From assembly GCF_011759365.1 (NCBI RefSeq), contig NZ_JAARLZ010000014.1, positions 1 to 64,000 on the forward strand: 64,000 nucleotides of DNA, given 5' to 3'. The DNA is from Luteibacter anthropi. Lineage in GTDB: Bacteria; Pseudomonadota; Gammaproteobacteria; Xanthomonadales; Rhodanobacteraceae. Below are positions 17,399 to 28,754 of the stretch, piece after piece. The position numbers and the translations under genes are program-made. The notes beneath the pieces are model-generated. The model searched no databases and had not been told where the DNA came from. It worked only from the letters and a program-made list of their open reading frames with translations. How positions within the stretch are numbered: the stretch's first letter is position 1; each line of letters begins with the position of its first letter.

Positions 17399-19528
17399 AT
17401 GCAACGACGCTGGATTGCGCTGGCCATCGCCCTTACCTTCAGTGGCATGACCCAGGCACACGACACTCCGAAGACCGCCCCTGCCGCCGCCCAGGCCGCT
17501 GCCGGCGACGACGAAAACCTCTGGCTCGACGACATCGACGGTGCCAAGCCGCTCGAATGGGTCAAGTCGGAAAACGCCCGCACCGTGGCGAAGTACGCCG
17601 AAGGCCAGGATTTCAAATCCCTCGACGCCCGCCTGCTCGAAGTGCTCGACTCCGACGCCAAGATCCCCATGGTCTCGCGCATCGGTGACAGCTACTACAA
17701 CTTCTGGCGCGACAAGGAACACCCCAAGGGCATCTGGCGCCGTACCTCGCTGGCCGAGTACCGCAAGGACAAGCCCAACTGGGAAACGGTGATCGATCTC
17801 GATGCGCTGAACGCCGCCGAGAAGGAAAACTGGGTGTGGCATGGTGCCCAGTGCCTTAAGCCCGACTACCGTCGCTGCCTGCTGTCGCTCTCGCGCGGCG
17901 GTGCCGATGCCGACGTGGTCCGCGAGTTCGACCTCACCACCAAGTCCTTCATCAAGGATGGCTTCACCCTGCCCGAGGCCAAGAGCCAGATCGCCTGGAT
18001 CGACCAGGACCACATCTACGTGGCCACCGATTTCGGCCCGGGCTCCATGACCGATTCCAGCTACCCGCGCATCGTGAAGGAATGGAAGCGCGGCACGCCG
18101 CTGTCGTCCGCCACCACGGTGTACGAAGGCCAGAAGACCGACATGTCCATCTCGGCCTTCCGCGACCGCACCCCAGGCTTCGAGCGCGACTTCGTGCATC
18201 GCGCGCTGGCGTTCTACAACTCCGAAACCTACCTGCGCGGCAAGGACGGCAAGCTCACCAAGATCGACGTGCCCAACGACGCCGAGACCGACGTCGAGCG
18301 CGAATGGCTACTGATCGAACCACGCACCGACTGGACCGTGGGCGGCAAGACCTACCCCTCCGGCTCGCTGCTGGCGACGAAGTTCGACGATTTCATGGCC
18401 GGCAAGCGAGAGATCACCGTGCTGTTCGCGCCGGATGCGCATAGCTCGCTGGCCAGCTATTCGTGGACGCGCAACCACCTCATCGTCAACACGATGCGTG
18501 ACGTGGTGAGCCAGCTCCAGGTGCTCACGCCCGCCGCCAGCGGCCCGTGGAAGAGCGAAACGCTCGGGGGCGCCCCGGCCCTCAGCACCGTGCAGGCCTC
18601 GGGCGTGGATGCCGACGACAGCGACGATTACTTCATGATCGTCACGGGCTTCCTCCAGCCCACCACGCTGTACTTCGGCACCGTCGGCAAGAATGGCGGC
18701 GCGCAGGAACTCAAGCACAGCCCGGCCTTCTTCGATGCGTCGAAGTTCAACGTGAGCCAGCACTTCGCCACCTCGAAGGACGGCACCAAGGTGCCCTACT
18801 TCGAAATCGCGCCGAAGTCGCTGAAGACCGACGGTAACAACCCCACCCTGGTCTACGGCTACGGCGGTTTCGAAATCTCGTTGCAGCCCGCCTACTCGGC
18901 CGGCGTCGGCCGTGCCTGGCTGGAAAAGGGCGGTGTCTACGTCATCGCCAATATCCGTGGCGGCGGCGAATACGGTCCGCGCTGGCACCAGGCCGCCCAG
19001 AAGGCCAACCGTCCGCGTGCCTATGAAGACTTCGCGGCCGTGTCGCAGGACCTGATCGACCGCAAGATCACCAGCCCGAAGCACATGGGCATGATGGGCG
19101 GCAGCAACGGCGGCCTGCTGGCGGGCAACATGCTCACCAAGTACCCGCAGCTGTACGGTGCCGTGGTCAGCCAGGTGGCCCTGCTCGACATGAAGCGCTA
19201 CCCGCACATGTCCGCCGGTGCCTCGTGGATGGCCGAGTACGGCAACCCGGACAACCCGGAGGAATGGAAATACATCCAGACCTTCTCGCCGTACCACAAC
19301 CTGCACAAGGGCACCCACTACCCGGCCGTGCTGTTCACCACCTCCACCCGCGACGACCGCGTGGGCCCGGTGCACGCCCGCAAGATGGCGGCCCGGATGC
19401 AGGCCATGGGCTTCGATGCCAGCTTCTACGAGAACATCGAAGGTGGCCATGGGGCGGCGGCGGACAACAAGCAGTCGGCGTTCATGAACGCGCTGTCGTA
19501 TACCTATCTTTGGGAACACCTGAAATGA
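17399..19528 (+). CDS. Secreted prolyl oligopeptidase family (S9A) serine peptidase
   Basis: A 709-residue S9-family peptidase with an N-terminal signal peptide (about 1-20, ending TQA) followed by a Pro/Ala-rich linker, so it is exported. An N-terminal beta-propeller (about 40-430) precedes the alpha/beta hydrolase. The catalytic triad is readable as Ser569 in GGSNGG, Asp652 in TRDDRV and His684 in EGGHG. YGYGGFEIS and ANIRGGGEYGPRWH are typical oxyanion and substrate segments. It should cleave short proline-containing peptides; the exact specificity cannot be read. A REP and ppa follow. Confidence 0.92.
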   Translation: MQRRWIALAIALTFSGMTQAHDTPKTAPAAAQAAAGDDENLWLDDIDGAKPLEWVKSENARTVAKYAEGQDFKSLDARLLEVLDSDAKIPMVSRIGDSYYNFWRDKEHPKGIWRRTSLAEYRKDKPNWETVIDLDALNAAEKENWVWHGAQCLKPDYRRCLLSLSRGGADADVVREFDLTTKSFIKDGFTLPEAKSQIAWIDQDHIYVATDFGPGSMTDSSYPRIVKEWKRGTPLSSATTVYEGQKTDMSISAFRDRTPGFERDFVHRALAFYNSETYLRGKDGKLTKIDVPNDAETDVEREWLLIEPRTDWTVGGKTYPSGSLLATKFDDFMAGKREITVLFAPDAHSSLASYSWTRNHLIVNTMRDVVSQLQVLTPAASGPWKSETLGGAPALSTVQASGVDADDSDDYFMIVTGFLQPTTLYFGTVGKNGGAQELKHSPAFFDASKFNVSQHFATSKDGTKVPYFEIAPKSLKTDGNNPTLVYGYGGFEISLQPAYSAGVGRAWLEKGGVYVIANIRGGGEYGPRWHQAAQKANRPRAYEDFAAVSQDLIDRKITSPKHMGMMGGSNGGLLAGNMLTKYPQLYGAVVSQVALLDMKRYPHMSAGASWMAEYGNPDNPEEWKYIQTFSPYHNLHKGTHYPAVLFTTSTRDDRVGPVHARKMAARMQAMGFDASFYENIEGGHGAAADNKQSAFMNALSYTYLWEHLK

Positions 19529-19558
19529 GGTGAGGGTGGGCCTTGCGTGCGGCCGGTG

Positions 19559-19585
19559 CCGGTCGCGCGCGAGGCGCGCTCCTAC
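19559..19585 (-). repeat. Single REP element
   Basis: One minus-strand unit in the ~130-bp gap between the oligopeptidase gene and ppa, with the GTAG head at 19585-19582. It has no inverted partner within the gap. Confidence 0.85.
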
Positions 19586-19662
19586 GGGGGGCATTTGGAC
19601 CCTGGGGGGTGCAGGGCTTATTCTATGGGGCGGATCTAACCCCTGAATAAGCAAGGAATACC

Positions 19663-20196
19663 ATGGGCCTGCACCTCGTTCCCGCCGGCAAGCATGTGCC
19701 GGACGACATCAACGTCATCATCGAAATTCCGAAGGACGCCGAGCCCGTCAAGTACGAAGTGGACAAGGAAAGCGGCGCGATCTTCGTCGACCGCATCCTC
19801 TCCACCCCGATGCGCTACCCCTGCAACTACGGCTATGTGCCGGGCACCCTGGGTGGCGACGGCGATCCGCTTGACGCCCTGGTGATCCTGCCCCTGCCGC
19901 TGGTCCCGGGCTCGGTCATCCGCTGCCATCCGGTCGGCATGCTCAAGATGACCGACGAAGCGGGTGCTGACGAAAAGCTGGTGGTCGTGCCCCACGGCAA
20001 GATCTTCGGCGGCTACGCCCACATCAACGATATCGCCCAGGTGTCCGGCCACTGGCTGGAGCGCATCGGCCACTTCTTCGAGCACTACAAGGATCTCGAG
20101 AAGGGCAAGTGGGTCAAGGTGGATGGCTGGGTCGGCGCCGACGAGGCCAAGGCCGAGATCACCGCCGGCATCGCGCGTTACCAGGCTTCGAAGTAA
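19663..20196 (+). CDS. ppa: Inorganic pyrophosphatase (soluble family I)
   Basis: A 177-residue family I soluble pyrophosphatase hydrolysing PPi to phosphate in the cytoplasm. The metal-binding acidic motif is [10 protein letters not shown] (Asp66, Asp68, Asp71), preceded by [25 protein letters not shown] and the C-terminal [15 protein letters not shown] are also typical. Shine-Dalgarno AAGGAA precedes the ATG. Its presence together with hppA and a PPi-phosphofructokinase means PPi is both conserved and dissipated in this organism. The gene is monocistronic, with a terminator at 20331-20357. Confidence 0.96.
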   Translation: MGLHLVPAGKHVPDDINVIIEIPKDAEPVKYEVDKESGAIFVDRILSTPMRYPCNYGYVPGTLGGDGDPLDALVILPLPLVPGSVIRCHPVGMLKMTDEAGADEKLVVVPHGKIFGGYAHINDIAQVSGHWLERIGHFFEHYKDLEKGKWVKVDGWVGADEAKAEITAGIARYQASK

Positions 20197-20251
20197 GACG
20201 ACCAGGGGCACGCTTTGTGTGCGGCCGGGTCCGGTCGCATTCGAAGCCCCT

Positions 20252-20320
20252 GTAGGAGCGCGCCTTGCGCGCGACCACAGGTTTATCGCGAAAACCGGTC
20301 GCGCGCAGGCGCGCTCCTAC
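20252..20320. repeat. REP inverted pair after ppa
   Basis: Units at 20252-20276 (+) and 20295-20320 (-), head-out with 18 bp between, followed directly by the ppa terminator. Confidence 0.88.
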
Positions 20321-20330
20321 AGAGAGACGA

Positions 20331-20357
20331 AAAAGCCCGCGTCAGCGGGCTTTTTTT
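20331..20357 (+). terminator. Rho-independent terminator after ppa
   Basis: Stem AAGCCCGC (20333-20340), loop GTCA, GCGGGCTT (20345-20352) with seven T following. An A run on the left makes it potentially bidirectional, serving the convergent DUF2333 gene too. Confidence 0.85.
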
Positions 20358-20362
20358 GTGGC

Positions 20363-21391
20363 TCAGCCCCGACCCAGCAGGGCCCGCAGGTCGATGATCG
20401 CGGCGTTGGCTCGCGAGATGTAGTTGGCCATCACCAGCGAATGGTTGGCGAAGAAGCCGAATGGCGAGCCGTTGAGAACCACCGGGCTACCCAGCGCCTT
20501 CTGCGATTCCTCCAGCTCGCGGATCACCTGCTGGAGGCTGGCATCGGCGTTCTTGGACTTCAGGATGGGCCCGAAGTCGTGGCGGAAGGCTTTCAACTGT
20601 TCCAGAAGGGCCCAGGTGTAACCCCGGGCTTCGTAGAAGTTGTCGTCGATCTTGTTCCAGGGCGTCTTCTCGTAGACGGCCTTGGCCGGCGCCGCATTGG
20701 CGCCCACGTCGGCGTTGGGCGCCGCGTCGACCTTGAGCTGGCCCACGCTGGCCGACAGTCGCTGGGACAGCGAGCCCAGGCGGGTCGAGACCGTCTGTAG
20801 GTAGTCGGCCAGGTTGTCGGCGCGGGCGTAGAAGTGGGCGTTGCCATCCTCCGAGTCACTCAGGCGGCCCAGGTAGTCTTCCAGGTCGTTCGTGGCCTTG
20901 CGGTACTGGGATTCCGTGCTGGGAAACAGCCAGCGATCGTTGGGGCTGTTGAGCAGGGGGTCGGCCTCGCCGAGCGCCTTGTCCTCCGTGGACTGGGTCT
21001 GCGAACGGCTGAAGTCGTTGCGCAGGGCCCGTACGAGGTCGCGCGAGGCGGTGAGCGAGCCGAATTCCCAGTTGGGGATGTTGTCCATGAACGCCCCGGG
21101 CGGCAGCCGGTCGTTGCTCAGGTAGCCGCCGCGCTTGTCCATCAGGGTGTCGACGGAGCGGATCAACGTGTAGGTGGTGACGGCACCCGTGCTCACGGGA
21201 CGGCCGAGGTCCTTCATGTGTGCGGCGGTCACGGCGACCGGATCGAACTGCTCCGGTTCCTTGTCCCACCACCACATGAAGAACAGCACCAGCAGGATGA
21301 GAAGCGCGATCGGCAGTGCGATCACGAGGCTCAAGGATCGGCGCCTGCGTTTCGGGGCAGGCGCGGGGGCGGCGGTCGCGTTCATGGTCAT
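20363..21391 (-). CDS. DUF2333 family inner-membrane-anchored protein
   Basis: A 342-residue protein with a basic N-terminus (PKRRRRS), one transmembrane helix (about residues 20-40, LVIALPIALLILLVLFFMWWW) and a long soluble region expected in the periplasm. It matches the DUF2333 family by length and by segments such as GGYLSNDRLPPG and FMDNIPNWEFG. Function is unknown. The C-terminal ~200 residues are helical and acidic, without catalytic motifs I can identify. It is convergent with ppa and about 40 bp downstream of the ferritin-like gene on the same strand; that link may be only positional. Confidence 0.85.
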   Translation of the reverse strand: MTMNATAAPAPAPKRRRRSLSLVIALPIALLILLVLFFMWWWDKEPEQFDPVAVTAAHMKDLGRPVSTGAVTTYTLIRSVDTLMDKRGGYLSNDRLPPGAFMDNIPNWEFGSLTASRDLVRALRNDFSRSQTQSTEDKALGEADPLLNSPNDRWLFPSTESQYRKATNDLEDYLGRLSDSEDGNAHFYARADNLADYLQTVSTRLGSLSQRLSASVGQLKVDAAPNADVGANAAPAKAVYEKTPWNKIDDNFYEARGYTWALLEQLKAFRHDFGPILKSKNADASLQQVIRELEESQKALGSPVVLNGSPFGFFANHSLVMANYISRANAAIIDLRALLGRG

Positions 21392-21428
21392 CCTTCGTCA
21401 GAGCGAACGTTCGCCCCTAGCTTACCCC

Positions 21429-22001
21429 TCAATGCTTCGAGGGTGCCGCCGGCTCACCCTTCTTGCCGAGATTCTCCAGCAAGGTCGCCATGTCTTCGGC
21501 GTGCTCTTCTTCCTGCGCGAGGATGTCTTCCATGATGCGGCGCGTGGTCGGATCATCGTCGCCGATGTAGTTCACGATGTCGCGGTAGCTGTCGATGGCG
21601 ATGCGCTCGGCAACGAGGTCTTCCTTGATCATGTCGATCAGGTCCACGCCTTCGACGTAATCGGCATGACTGCGTGAAAGCAGGCCTTCCGGGTTGAAAT
21701 TCGGGGTGCCGTCGAGCTGGGTGATGCGCTCCGCGATGCGGTCGGCATGCACCTGTTCTTCGTTGGCATGTTCGAGGAATTCGGCCTTGACGCTCTGCGA
21801 GTGGATGCCCGGCGCCATGTAGTAGTGATACTTGTAACGGAGCACGCAGACGATCTCGGTGGCCAGCGCTTCATTGAGCAGTTTGATCACCGTTTCGCGA
21901 TCCGCGCGATACCCCGAGGTAATCGCCCCCTTGTCGATGTGCTCGCGGGCGCGCTTACGAATGTTCTCGATATCGCTGACGAATGGCTTGGCTTTGGACA
22001 T
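21429..22001 (-). CDS. Ferritin-like protein (bacterioferritin/Dps-like di-iron fold)
   Basis: A 190-residue four-helix protein with ferritin-type di-iron ligands: Glu in LNEALATEIVCVLRYK, the EHANEEQVHADRI pair, Glu in DLVAERIAIDSY and QEEEHAED. Segment order matches bacterioferritin-related ferritin-like proteins of Xanthomonads. Expected role is iron storage or protection from oxidative damage; a heme-binding Met typical of true bacterioferritin was not identified with certainty. The ATG has AAGGAGAC upstream (a good Shine-Dalgarno). It is transcribed in the same direction as thiC upstream, but ~160 bp separates them. Confidence 0.85.
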   Translation of the reverse strand: MSKAKPFVSDIENIRKRAREHIDKGAITSGYRADRETVIKLLNEALATEIVCVLRYKYHYYMAPGIHSQSVKAEFLEHANEEQVHADRIAERITQLDGTPNFNPEGLLSRSHADYVEGVDLIDMIKEDLVAERIAIDSYRDIVNYIGDDDPTTRRIMEDILAQEEEHAEDMATLLENLGKKGEPAAPSKH

Positions 22002-22164
22002 GGCCTTAGGTCTCCTTGGAAGGTGACGTGGGAAATGTCCCTGACGTTAGGGTGACCGCTGGGAAGAACGGGTGAAGAATCGCCGAATGCGAATCGTGTG
22101 CATTTGGAATGCCCGGCAAGCGCCCGGCCCTGTTTCCCAGGACCGGGCGATGTCCTTCGCAACC

Positions 22165-24176
<2,012 letters not shown>

Positions 24177-24214
24177 CGACCATTCAATCACGAAGCGGAG
24201 CAGGAAGCGAGCGA

Positions 24215-24877
24215 TCAGGCCTCGACGCGCGGCGAATAGGCGCGCATGAACATCTCGACGGCGGCCAGGGCATTGGCACGTACTTCCTCGGCGAACTGCA
24301 CGGCGCAGTCTTCGCAGCCGAACAGCCGGCGGATCAGCAGGTCGCCCTTGAGCAGGGCCAGGAACTGCGTGGTGGCGCGGGAAACGTCGGGGATATCGAG
24401 CTGGCCACGGCTGGTAGCGCCTTCGAGCAGGCGCTGCACGAGCTTGTGCATGCGGGCCGGGCCTTCTTCCCACACCAGCCGGCCAAAGCGCGGGTTGCCG
24501 CCGGAATGGCAGTCGGACAGGATGGCGCGGAAGGTGCCCACGGATTCCGTGTTGGTTTCCATGGCCGCATGGCGGCTGGCGATGTTGCCCAGGGTGACGC
24601 GGATGTCGGCGCCCGGGCTGAAATCGAACAGGTCGTCCGGCAGGCGTTCCTGCACGTGCGCGCGGATCACCTCGCGGAAGAGGTTGTCCTTGTCGCCGAA
24701 ATGGCTGTAAACGGTGAGCTTGGACACGCCCGCGGACGCCGCGACGGCATCCATGCTCGTACCCGCGAAGCCACCCTGGGTAAACAGGGCCTTGGCCGCG
24801 TCGAGGATGGCCGCGCGTTTCTCCATGTCCTTCGGACGCCCCGGGCCCTGGGGTTTCATTTTCGGGCTGGCGTTCAT
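24215..24877 (-). CDS. TetR family transcriptional regulator (AefR-like)
   Basis: A 220-residue regulator with an N-terminal TetR helix-turn-helix (about residues 20-65; AILDAAKALFTQGGFAGTSMDAVAASAGVSKLTVYSHFGDKDNLF) and an AefR-like C-terminal ligand domain. AefR-type regulators often control efflux or quorum-related genes, but no such gene is adjacent: thiC lies downstream and pcm is divergent. The Shine-Dalgarno is weak. A minus-strand -10 TATAAT sits at 24916-24911. Its target cannot be named from context; autoregulation is possible. Confidence 0.9.
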   Translation of the reverse strand: MNASPKMKPQGPGRPKDMEKRAAILDAAKALFTQGGFAGTSMDAVAASAGVSKLTVYSHFGDKDNLFREVIRAHVQERLPDDLFDFSPGADIRVTLGNIASRHAAMETNTESVGTFRAILSDCHSGGNPRFGRLVWEEGPARMHKLVQRLLEGATSRGQLDIPDVSRATTQFLALLKGDLLIRRLFGCEDCAVQFAEEVRANALAAVEMFMRAYSPRVEA

Positions 24878-25241
24878 GGCTACACCTTCACAAACAAAGA
24901 TTATGACTTTATTATACGCATCGGTTTAGTTATTTCCAGCACGACGCAGTTGGCATCCGCGTCACCGGAAAAAGCGGAGCATCGCCGCCCGTCTACCTTA
25001 GAATTGAAGGTGGGGCCGCCCACGGGTGGTTCCCAATGGCTTGAAAGGATGCTCGCCATCGGTCGTTCAGCCGCCAGAACCCCGGATCTCACGGAAGCAT
25101 GACTTCCGTCAGGTATGTCCGGTGACTTCCGGCACTTCGTCCGATGGCCCGGCGACCTCAGCCTTAACATTAGGGAATGTGGGCGGTAACCGCTTATCCT
25201 TCCAGACCTTTTTTTACAGATTTCGTACGGGATTGAACACC
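24878..25241. other. 364-bp divergent intergenic region between the TetR gene and pcm
   Basis: No gene seen. The AT-rich part nearest the TetR gene (24896-24937) contains a minus-strand TATAAT (24916-24911). Beside pcm an AT-rich patch (25200-25230) may hold the pcm promoter. No clear palindromic operator was found by eye. Confidence 0.5.
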
Positions 25242-25901
25242 ATGGCGATGAATTTCGAACAGGCCCGGCAGAACATGGTCGAGAACCAGGTCCGCCCCTG
25301 GGAGGTCCTGGATTACGACGTCCTCGAGACCCTCAAGTCGGTCCGTCGCGAAGACTTCGTCGCACCGGCCCACCGTAACGTGGCATTCGCCGACCTCACC
25401 CTGCCCCTGGGCCATGGCGAGGTGATGATGAAGCCCGTGATCGAAGGCCGTGTGTTGCAGGCCATCGCCCTGACCAAGACCGACGACGTGCTGGAAATCG
25501 GCACCGGCTCGGGTTACCTCACCGCCTGCCTTGCCCGCCTTGGCGGCAAGGTCACCAGCATCGACATGCATGCCGACTTCGTCGAGGGCGCCCGCCAGCG
25601 CCTGTCGGCTGCCGGTGTCACCAACGTCTCGCTGGAGACCGCCGAAGCCGTCAACGGCTACGCGCCGGCCGGCGTTTTCGATGTCGTCGTGGTCACCGGG
25701 GCAGTCCACGCGGTTCCCGAGAAGTTCGTGCGCTGGCTGAAGGTCGGTGGCCGCATGTTCGTGGTCCGCGGCGATTCACCCGCCCAGACGGCAGTGCTCC
25801 TCACCCATGAGGGCGAGGGTCGCTTCCGCGAGGAATCCCTGTTTGAAACGGACCTTCCCTACCTGGCGCATGCTGCGCCGGTGAAGCGCTTCGTGCTCTG
25901 A
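25242..25901 (+). CDS. pcm: Protein-L-isoaspartate O-methyltransferase-like protein
   Basis: A 219-residue SAM methyltransferase of the PCMT family, which repairs isoaspartyl residues by methylation. The SAM-binding motif I is VLEIGTGSGYLTACLA (about 84-99), with motif II SIDMHADFVEGARQRL and a conserved MMKPVIEGRVLQA upstream. It is slightly divergent from E. coli Pcm, matching the version found just before tolC in Xanthomonads. The start is at MAMNFEQ; a second ATG (25248) is two codons in. It is likely co-transcribed with tolC 35 bp downstream. Confidence 0.85.
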   Translation: MAMNFEQARQNMVENQVRPWEVLDYDVLETLKSVRREDFVAPAHRNVAFADLTLPLGHGEVMMKPVIEGRVLQAIALTKTDDVLEIGTGSGYLTACLARLGGKVTSIDMHADFVEGARQRLSAAGVTNVSLETAEAVNGYAPAGVFDVVVVTGAVHAVPEKFVRWLKVGGRMFVVRGDSPAQTAVLLTHEGEGRFREESLFETDLPYLAHAAPVKRFVL

Positions 25902-25936
25902 CCCACAAGCTTTCCCATCATCCACGAGGCGATACC

Positions 25937-27328
25937 ATGCGCTTGAAGCTGTTCACCGTCGCGTTCGCACTGGCCGCGATGCCCTTCGCCAGCCAGGCGG
26001 AAGACCTGCTCGATGCCTACCGTCTGGCCCGGGCTAACGATCCGACGCTGTCCCAGGCCGATTCACAGCGCCTCGCCACGGGTGAAGGTGTGGTCCAGGC
26101 CCGCTCCGCCCTGCTTCCGCAGGTGAATGGCACGCTGAGCCTCAACCAGGCCGATCCGGCGGGTCCGTCACGCGTGACGCTCACCGACCCCACCACGGGC
26201 GACACCCTGCGTGACGCCCAGGGCCGGCCCATCCTGTCGAGCGACGTGGGTCACACCCGCACGCGCGCACTGGGTGCCACGGTCAACCAGGTCGTCTTCG
26301 ACTTCAGCAAGATCTCCGACCTGAAGGCCGCCCACTCGTCGGCGGATTCGCAGACGGCCGCCTACGACGCCGCCGCGCAGCAACTGTTCGCCCGTGTGGC
26401 CAGCGCCTACTTCCAGGTGCTGACCAACGACGACGCCCTGACCTTCGCCAAGGCGAACGAGCAGGCGCTCGCGCGCCAGCTTGAACAGGCGCAGCAGCGT
26501 TTCGACGTGGGCCTGTCGGCAATCACCGACGTGCAGGACGCCAAGGCCCAGCACGACTCCGCCGTGGCGTCGGTCATCACCGCCGAGAACACCCTGTCGG
26601 ACTCGCGCGAAGCGCTGACCCAGATCACCGGCAAGCCGTCGGAGAACCTGAAGAAGCTGCGCGAGCAGCTGCCGATGGATGCTCCCTCGCCGAACGATCC
26701 CAACGCGTGGGTATCCCAGGCGGTCAAGACCAACCCGACCATCATCTCGGGTCAGTACAACGTCGATTCGGCCGAGCATTCCATCACCTCGGCACGCGCC
26801 GGCCACCTGCCCACGCTGAATGCCACCGCTTCGTACAACAAGCAGTCGCAGTGGACCGAAAACCTCGGCTCCATCAGCAGCGCCAGCAATCCCAACGGCC
26901 GTGGTACCACCACCGTGGGCCTCACGCTGTCGGTGCCCATCTTCTCCGGTGGCTTCACGCAGTCGAAGGTGCGCCAGGCGATCTACCAGCGCGACTCCGC
27001 CCAGGACTCGCTGGAAATCACCCGTCGCCAGGTCGTCCGCGACACGCTGAACTACTACCGTTCGGTCGTGGCCGGCATCAGCAAGGTCGGTGCGACGAAG
27101 GCCGCCGTGGAATCCGCCGAAAGCGCGCGTGACGCCACCCAGGCCGGTTTTGAGGTGGGCACCCGCACCATCGTGGACGTCCTCATCGCGCAGCAGAACC
27201 TGACCCAGGCGCTCAGCAATTACTCGCAGGCACGCCACCAGTTCATCCTCGACAAGCTGCTGCTGAAGCAGACGGCCGGCACGGTGGACTTCAAGGACAT
27301 GGAAACGATCAACGCCCTGCTGCAGTAA
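25937..27328 (+). CDS. tolC: TolC family outer membrane efflux channel
   Basis: A 463-residue outer membrane factor with signal peptide (about 1-21, ASQA) and the repeated TolC architecture: two halves each beginning with a periplasmic helix and strands (EDLLDAYRLARANDPTLSQ; then NAWVSQAVKTNPTIISGQYNV). It would trimerise into a channel/tunnel serving type I secretion and RND/MFS tripartite pumps. No pump genes are alongside, so it is a general TolC, as in E. coli. It follows pcm closely and ends at a strong terminator. Confidence 0.93.
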   Translation: MRLKLFTVAFALAAMPFASQAEDLLDAYRLARANDPTLSQADSQRLATGEGVVQARSALLPQVNGTLSLNQADPAGPSRVTLTDPTTGDTLRDAQGRPILSSDVGHTRTRALGATVNQVVFDFSKISDLKAAHSSADSQTAAYDAAAQQLFARVASAYFQVLTNDDALTFAKANEQALARQLEQAQQRFDVGLSAITDVQDAKAQHDSAVASVITAENTLSDSREALTQITGKPSENLKKLREQLPMDAPSPNDPNAWVSQAVKTNPTIISGQYNVDSAEHSITSARAGHLPTLNATASYNKQSQWTENLGSISSASNPNGRGTTTVGLTLSVPIFSGGFTQSKVRQAIYQRDSAQDSLEITRRQVVRDTLNYYRSVVAGISKVGATKAAVESAESARDATQAGFEVGTRTIVDVLIAQQNLTQALSNYSQARHQFILDKLLLKQTAGTVDFKDMETINALLQ

Positions 27329-27352
27329 TCACGGCACACGGCGTCAGTTCAA

Positions 27353-27382
27353 AGACGGGCCCGCAAGGGCCCGTCTTTTTTT
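27353..27382 (+). terminator. Rho-independent terminator after tolC
   Basis: A perfect 10-bp stem AGACGGGCCC/GGGCCCGTCT (27353-27362, 27367-27376) with a GCAA tetraloop and a T run to 27382. Confidence 0.9.
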
Positions 27383-27530
27383 ATGGCAGGCCATGCGCCT
27401 GCACAGCGGATCGGCATTCACCCACGCCCCGAGGAGGGGCGGTCCGATCCGGACGCGCCCTTCCAATCAGGACAATGGCCTGCCGGCCAACGACATGGCC
27501 GGCCATCCCCACATCATTCAAGGACGAACC

Positions 27531-28124
27531 ATGACGCACTCCGCAGCCCTTGCAGGCATGGCGCTCGCGCTCCTTGGCGGAGCGACCACGCTCCATGCCA
27601 TGAATCCGGAGAACCCGGCTCCCCCTTCCGACACCGGCGTATCGGTTGTCGCCATCGAATACTCCGTGTCCCAGCTGATCACGGATGGTGAAAGCCATGC
27701 GGCGGTACTGGCTGAAACCTGGAAGCGGAGCCTGCACGTGTGCGACGGGCATCGTGGCTTCATGAGCTCATACGACGTCGAAAGCCCGCGGCCAGACGAC
27801 GAAGTACAGATCATGCACCGCGTTTCCGCGCGGGCACGCTGCCTGCCGGACGACGGCACGTTCGCCACGGATACCGGAGCCGAACCCGTACGCCCTGCCG
27901 CTGCATTCGCATACGAAACATGGGGCACACCGGTCAGCGAGGGAAAGATCCACGCGGTAGGAACGCGGCAATCGGCCTATGAAGGGGCGAGGGATACCAT
28001 CCGGAACACCTGCGCAACCACCGGGGTGAAGAGCGTCCGCCTGGCGCATCACAAGAATGCACTGGGCGGCGAGTCCGTCGAAGGCTATTTCACCTGCCTG
28101 CCCGTCGACACGGCGACACCCTGA
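27531..28124 (+). CDS. Secreted four-cysteine protein of unknown family, paralogue 1
   Basis: A 197-residue protein with a signal peptide (about 1-23) and no recognised domain. Its mature part contains four cysteines in an order repeated in the next gene: an aromatic-rich stretch ending HVCDGHRGFMSSYD, a second Cys after ~30 residues (ARCLPDDG), a third in RNTCATTG and a fourth near the C-terminus (GYFTC). The spacing suggests two disulfides in the periplasm or outside the cell. AAGGACGA precedes the ATG. Seventeen bases separate it from its paralogue, so the two form an operon. I do not recognise the function. Confidence 0.75.
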   Translation: MTHSAALAGMALALLGGATTLHAMNPENPAPPSDTGVSVVAIEYSVSQLITDGESHAAVLAETWKRSLHVCDGHRGFMSSYDVESPRPDDEVQIMHRVSARARCLPDDGTFATDTGAEPVRPAAAFAYETWGTPVSEGKIHAVGTRQSAYEGARDTIRNTCATTGVKSVRLAHHKNALGGESVEGYFTCLPVDTATP

Positions 28125-28141
28125 TTCAAGGAAGACATACC

Positions 28142-28744
28142 ATGACGCCTTTCAAACCCATGCTGCGAGTCGCGGCAATGTTCTCGTTATGCTTCACCAG
28201 CTGCACCTTCGCCACGGACGCGGGACTGCCATCGCGGATCAGCGAAAATCTTCATTACGAGGCGTTCGACTACAAGGTATTCAAGGAAGACCCTGGTATC
28301 GATGCCGATGCCGGCCTGCTGTATGCCGCACTGTGGGCAGACGCTCTCGCCTACTGCGATGCACGCGGAGGCTACCTTGCCTCATACGACAACCATCGGC
28401 GGGGCGTAGCTTATCTGGGGGTCGGGAATCTTAAGGAGACCGCCTTCGCTACCTGCGGCATCTATCCGGGCCAGGCCGCATCGGTGCCACCCGCCCCGCC
28501 CGCTCGATTGCGCGGGCTCGGCCGTCTTCCCACTGAAGGCGACACCCTGGCGCTGATGGCGCTCGGTGATCGGGACGGTGCTTACAAACTCACTCGTGAT
28601 GCTGCGTATGCTTTCTGCCGTGGACAGGATCGCCGCATAGCGAACGCAACATTCAGCTACACCCCACGTGCATCGGGTGGATACAACATCGAAGCTTTCG
28701 TGCGATGTGACCCGAGGCGCCTGTCGGCGTCGAAAAACTCCTGA
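28142..28744 (+). CDS. Secreted four-cysteine protein of unknown family, paralogue 2
   Basis: A 200-residue protein with a signal peptide (about 1-24; a Cys within the hydrophobic stretch is not a clear lipobox). It shares with the preceding gene the pattern W-x(6)-Y/V-CD-x(2)-GG/F-x(2)-SYD (here AYCDARGGYLASYD), a second Cys (ATCGIYPG), a third in AYAFCRGQD and a last near the end (AFVRCDP). Overall identity is low, so the duplication is old. It is convergent with waaA, only ~10 bp from it. Function unknown. Confidence 0.75.
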   Translation: MTPFKPMLRVAAMFSLCFTSCTFATDAGLPSRISENLHYEAFDYKVFKEDPGIDADAGLLYAALWADALAYCDARGGYLASYDNHRRGVAYLGVGNLKETAFATCGIYPGQAASVPPAPPARLRGLGRLPTEGDTLALMALGDRDGAYKLTRDAAYAFCRGQDRRIANATFSYTPRASGGYNIEAFVRCDPRRLSASKNS

Positions 28745-28754
28745 GCGCGGGCAT

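Noticed and set aside
24896-24937. A TetR operator in the AT-rich stretch upstream of the AefR-like gene
   Set aside because: No clear inverted repeat could be identified; only the -10 hexamer is supported.
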